Below are positions 61,787 to 64,000 of a stretch of DNA of 64,000 bases, piece by piece. The DNA comes from Chitinophaga sp. CB10. GTDB lineage: Bacteria > Bacteroidota > Bacteroidia > Chitinophagales > Chitinophagaceae. The notes beneath the pieces were generated by a model that ran no database searches, was not told the origin of the DNA, and worked only from the letters and a program-made list of their open reading frames with translations. The stretch spans positions 1 through 64,000 of the forward strand of contig MLAV02000005.1 in assembly GCA_001870995.2 (NCBI GenBank), read 5' to 3'. How positions within the stretch are numbered: position 1 is the first letter of the stretch; every line of letters starts with the position of its first letter. The position numbers were made by a program, and so were the translations under genes.

Positions 61787-62545
61787 TTAGCTTTTCTTTT
61801 TTGCTGGCTGAGCTTTTGTGTTGGCCACGCCGGTTTTGCCTGATTTTTTGGATGCCGGCGCAGGCGCTGGCGCAGGAGCCGGTGCTGGTTCTACCGGGTC
61901 GGTGGCGTTGGCATATTTCTCTCTCAGCTTATTGTAATCGTCGTGAAAATTATCGAGGATGTACTTGACCGGCAGCGCCCAGTAGTTACGGTTACCGAAA
62001 GCCATGCCGGTTTTTCCTTCTATCCTTTCGGCCATCAGTACGCGGCGGCTGCCCATATCCACGAGGGTAACAAAGGCAGATGCTTTTTTATCGGTTTTGC
62101 TCATGCCGTCCATGACGAGCAGGGCGCCGATGCCTTTTTTACCGCCGAAGTCGAAACCTTTTACCAGTTTGGCCACATCGTCTTCGGTGAGGCGGTGCAG
62201 GTCAGCGCTGTTGTCTGATTTAAAGTTGTCGGGATTGATGGCGGAGTTACGTTTGTTCACCAGGCTGATGTCGTAGGTGACGTTTTCGTGCCGGAAATTG
62301 CCTGGCACATCGTACTTTTTAGGTTCGTTTACAACCACCTGGTTGATGCCTGCAAAGTGGCTGTCCACAAAATCGATTGGCTTAGCCCCTGCATCCCCGA
62401 TCAGGCGCGCCTGCGTAAAATCTATACCCAGCCAGGTAAAGGAGGAATCCTTATTGTCCAGGAAGTTTTTCAGTTTTTGCGCTTTTGCAGTAAATACAGT
62501 ACCCAGCATAAAGGCTGCTACCAGAATGAATGCACTGGTTCTCAT
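61787..62545 (-). CDS. Secreted protein of unknown function with Ala-Pro tail
   Basis: Protein of 252 residues with signal peptide (MRTSAFILVAAFMLGTVFTAKAQ). I do not recognise the family. The body includes FTWLGIDFTQARLIGDAG, SADLHRLTEDDVAKLVKGFDF and LVDMGSRRVLMAERIEGKTG. The C-terminus is a run of Pro-Ala pairs followed by lysine-rich residues ending AKKKS, suggestive of a flexible linker that contacts the cell wall or nucleic acid-like polyanions. ATG at 62545 is chosen because it begins the signal peptide; the frame reaches 62590, overlapping the dehydratase. Likely part of the export or deposition step. Confidence 0.75.
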   Translation of the reverse strand: MRTSAFILVAAFMLGTVFTAKAQKLKNFLDNKDSSFTWLGIDFTQARLIGDAGAKPIDFVDSHFAGINQVVVNEPKKYDVPGNFRHENVTYDISLVNKRNSAINPDNFKSDNSADLHRLTEDDVAKLVKGFDFGGKKGIGALLVMDGMSKTDKKASAFVTLVDMGSRRVLMAERIEGKTGMAFGNRNYWALPVKYILDNFHDDYNKLREKYANATDPVEPAPAPAPAPAPASKKSGKTGVANTKAQPAKKKS

Positions 62546-62561
62546 GATGCTTAAGTTTTTT

Positions 62562-62981
62562 TTAGGGGTTGATGAATATTTTAAGTTCACACTGTGCCAT
62601 CACCTTATCTTGATACACTACTTTGGCGTTTACCATTGTGGCGTTAAACACTTCAGCGCCAATAACGGCAGTAGTTTCAATGGTGGCTCCGGCGGGCGGT
62701 GATTCAAAAATTTCAAAATCTTTCACGGCGCCGATAAATCCCAGCGGCACCGGCACGTTTTGCTGGCGGGAGATGTAGCCGATCCTTGCGGCGGCCGTCT
62801 GCGCCATGTTTTCCATGAGGCCGGGGGCTGTGAAGTAGCCTTCCTCCACGAAAATATTATCCGCGGCAATGTCCAGCGCGGTGCGGGTAAGCGGCCCTTC
62901 CACTTCCAGTATGCCACTGATCATCACGATGGGCGCGCGTTGCGGTATATATGCAGTAATATCGTCTGTATGAATAAACAT
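62562..62981 (-). CDS. 3-hydroxyacyl-ACP dehydratase-like hotdog protein
   Basis: Hotdog protein of 139 residues related to the ApeP-type dehydratases of aryl polyene operons. MFIHTDDITAYIPQRAPIVMIS leads the domain; GYFTAPGLMENMAQTAAARIGY is the central helix with the conserved Glu of that group, replacing the FabZ histidine segment. It probably dehydrates beta-hydroxyacyl-ACP together with the enzyme at 52104-52463. ATG at 62981 is chosen over the GTG two codons upstream. Confidence 0.85.
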   Translation of the reverse strand: MFIHTDDITAYIPQRAPIVMISGILEVEGPLTRTALDIAADNIFVEEGYFTAPGLMENMAQTAAARIGYISRQQNVPVPLGFIGAVKDFEIFESPPAGATIETTAVIGAEVFNATMVNAKVVYQDKVMAQCELKIFINP

Positions 62982-63131
62982 CTTCACAATTTATTGTAAA
63001 AAAAGAAATACGAAGTAAATAGAATTATATGAATTTATTAACAGTATAATCCCGGAATTTATTTCTACCGGGAAACCGGTAGATATTACGGATAGTTGTT
63101 ATGACACCGGTTCTTCAGGCGGCCATTTTAC

Positions 63132-64000
63132 TTATTCCTCCCAGAAATCGTAGTAGTTAAACCATTGGGTAGGATACTTCCGGATCTTCTCTTCCATCTC
63201 TCCTACAAAATCCTTTAAAGCCTGCTCCTGCTGCCTGCGGCCACTGTAAATCCGCGGTTCGGTGGCATAAAAGTGATAGTGCGTAGCCGATTCCTTAAAC
63301 GCGAAAACCGCTGAAACGGGCACCCTGAACGTGGATGCCAGCAGGAATGGCCCCAGGGGAAACTGCGCCGGGGAACCCAGGAGTTCCGCCGTCATGGTCT
63401 TATTGCCGGGCAGAAAGCGATCTGCGTGCATGCATACCAGCTCCTGGTTGCTCAGTGCGTCGTTGATGGCATAGATGTGGGACAGGTCGTCCTTCAGGAC
63501 AATGATATTCACATTACGCCCACCCGTCACGGAGGAGAGGTATTCTTTGATTCTTTCATGTTCACCGTCGAACATCACGATGTTGATGCGTGCCTGCAGG
63601 CGTTTGAAGAGGTGGCCGGCCACTTCCCAGTTGCCCAGGTGGGCGCTGAGCAGGATGCCGCCTTTGCCGCCGCTGACAATATCGCGCAGGTGCTGCTCCC
63701 CATCGAAATCGAACGTGAATTTATTGGCCATATCAGCCATCACCACCACCTTATCGATGATGGTCTGCCCAAAGACATAGTAATTCCTGTACAGGTTGAT
63801 CAACGATTTAAACCTGCCGAAACCCGCTTTGGTATGAAAATAATGGTAAATAGGTCTGGAAGAACTCCAGGAGAACAAAAAATAATACGCGGCTACAAAC
63901 CTTAACAGGAAATAAGCAGGATACACACCACCATAGCGTAGTATGGCAATAAAGATACTGTAACCCAGCTTATTTCCTTTCGACTTTCCCTGCCAGGACG
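63132..64000 (-). CDS. LpxL-like lauroyl/acyltransferase (5' end cut by the window edge)
   Basis: Lysophospholipid/lipid A acyltransferase-type protein; 289 codons are visible. The frame stays open to base 64000, where the N-terminus reads SWQGKSKGNKLGYSIFIA, so only a few residues are missing. A GTG at 63926 inside the frame is not the true start. LLSAHLGNWEVAGHLF holds the conserved H-x4-E site (His and Glu), and GSPAQFPLGPFLLA and AVFAF follow. It probably acylates the aryl polyene head group or its glycerol carrier. It is the first visible gene of the minus-strand operon; a 144-base gap separates it from the dehydratase gene. Confidence 0.88.
   Translation of the reverse strand, partial: SWQGKSKGNKLGYSIFIAILRYGGVYPAYFLLRFVAAYYFLFSWSSSRPIYHYFHTKAGFGRFKSLINLYRNYYVFGQTIIDKVVVMADMANKFTFDFDGEQHLRDIVSGGKGGILLSAHLGNWEVAGHLFKRLQARINIVMFDGEHERIKEYLSSVTGGRNVNIIVLKDDLSHIYAINDALSNQELVCMHADRFLPGNKTMTAELLGSPAQFPLGPFLLASTFRVPVSAVFAFKESATHYHFYATEPRIYSGRRQQEQALKDFVGEMEEKIRKYPTQWFNYYDFWEE

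Noticed and set aside
63132..63926. LpxL-like gene starting at GTG 63926
   Set aside because: The frame stays open to the window edge and encodes the conserved N-terminal GNKLGYSIFI stretch, so the true start lies beyond 64000.
1..64000. rRNA or tRNA genes, riboswitches, replication origin
   Set aside because: No cloverleaf, rRNA-like segment, known riboswitch core or origin-type repeat cluster was recognised by eye; a covariance-model search would be needed to exclude small RNAs.

Overview
The window looks like chromosomal DNA of a soil Bacteroidota of the Chitinophaga type. The evidence is six SusC/SusD outer-membrane uptake pairs with SusD-like_2 lipoproteins, Bacteroidota promoters (TTTG, 19-20 nt, TAnnTTTG), no Shine-Dalgarno pattern, a FecI/FecR regulator pair, and a flexirubin/aryl-polyene pigment operon. 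The genus is an inference; no rRNA or tRNA gene is present to confirm it.

Region 1 (1-36.5 kb) is a nutrient-uptake island. At the left edge is the end of an IS3-type insertion sequence (about 1-98), whose transposase runs out of the window. Three SusC-SusD pairs follow on the minus strand (0.2-5.2, 5.7-10.7 and 11.9-16.6 kb), each its own transcription unit. Two have clear promoters with CG-centred palindromes of LacI type downstream. In the middle are the regulators: a LacI-family repressor (minus), an AraC-family activator (plus), and an ECF sigma factor followed by a FecR anti-sigma factor, an STN-containing SusC and a SusD. Two further SusC-SusD pairs follow on the plus strand. The same two-block motif, GTAC-N15-(C/A)CGAC, lies upstream of FecR-SusC4-SusD4, SusC5-SusD5 and SusC6-SusD6, so the sigma factor probably drives all three. 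Pairs 4 and 5 are close paralogues. Pairs 3 and 6 also look related, although they sit under different regulators. No glycoside hydrolase is interleaved with the pairs.

Region 2 (36.5-42.1 kb) carries an alginate-lyase-family protein with a LacI-type palindrome upstream, a secreted CE1-like esterase, an M1 metallopeptidase, a HupE/UreJ-like membrane protein and a DUF6702-like protein.

Region 3 (42.1-64 kb) is one long, tightly packed minus-strand operon for a flexirubin-type aryl polyene. It encodes a PaaK-like acyl-CoA ligase, AcpS, a C45-type acyltransferase/hydrolase, a CrtI-like oxidoreductase and a three-domain MMPL/PlsC/methyltransferase protein. It also encodes a GT2-DUF2062 protein, two hotdog dehydratases, a lipoprotein and LolA-like pair, a polysaccharide deacetylase, two active ketosynthases, one ketosynthase without catalytic residues (chain-length-factor-like), one half-length ketosynthase-like protein and an ACP. 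A halogenase-like flavoprotein, an O-methyltransferase, a thioesterase, a secreted protein of unknown function and a LpxL-like acyltransferase cut by the right edge complete it. No ketoreductase, aromatic ammonia-lyase or dialkylresorcinol (DarA/DarB) gene is in the window; these probably lie beyond the right edge, upstream in the operon.
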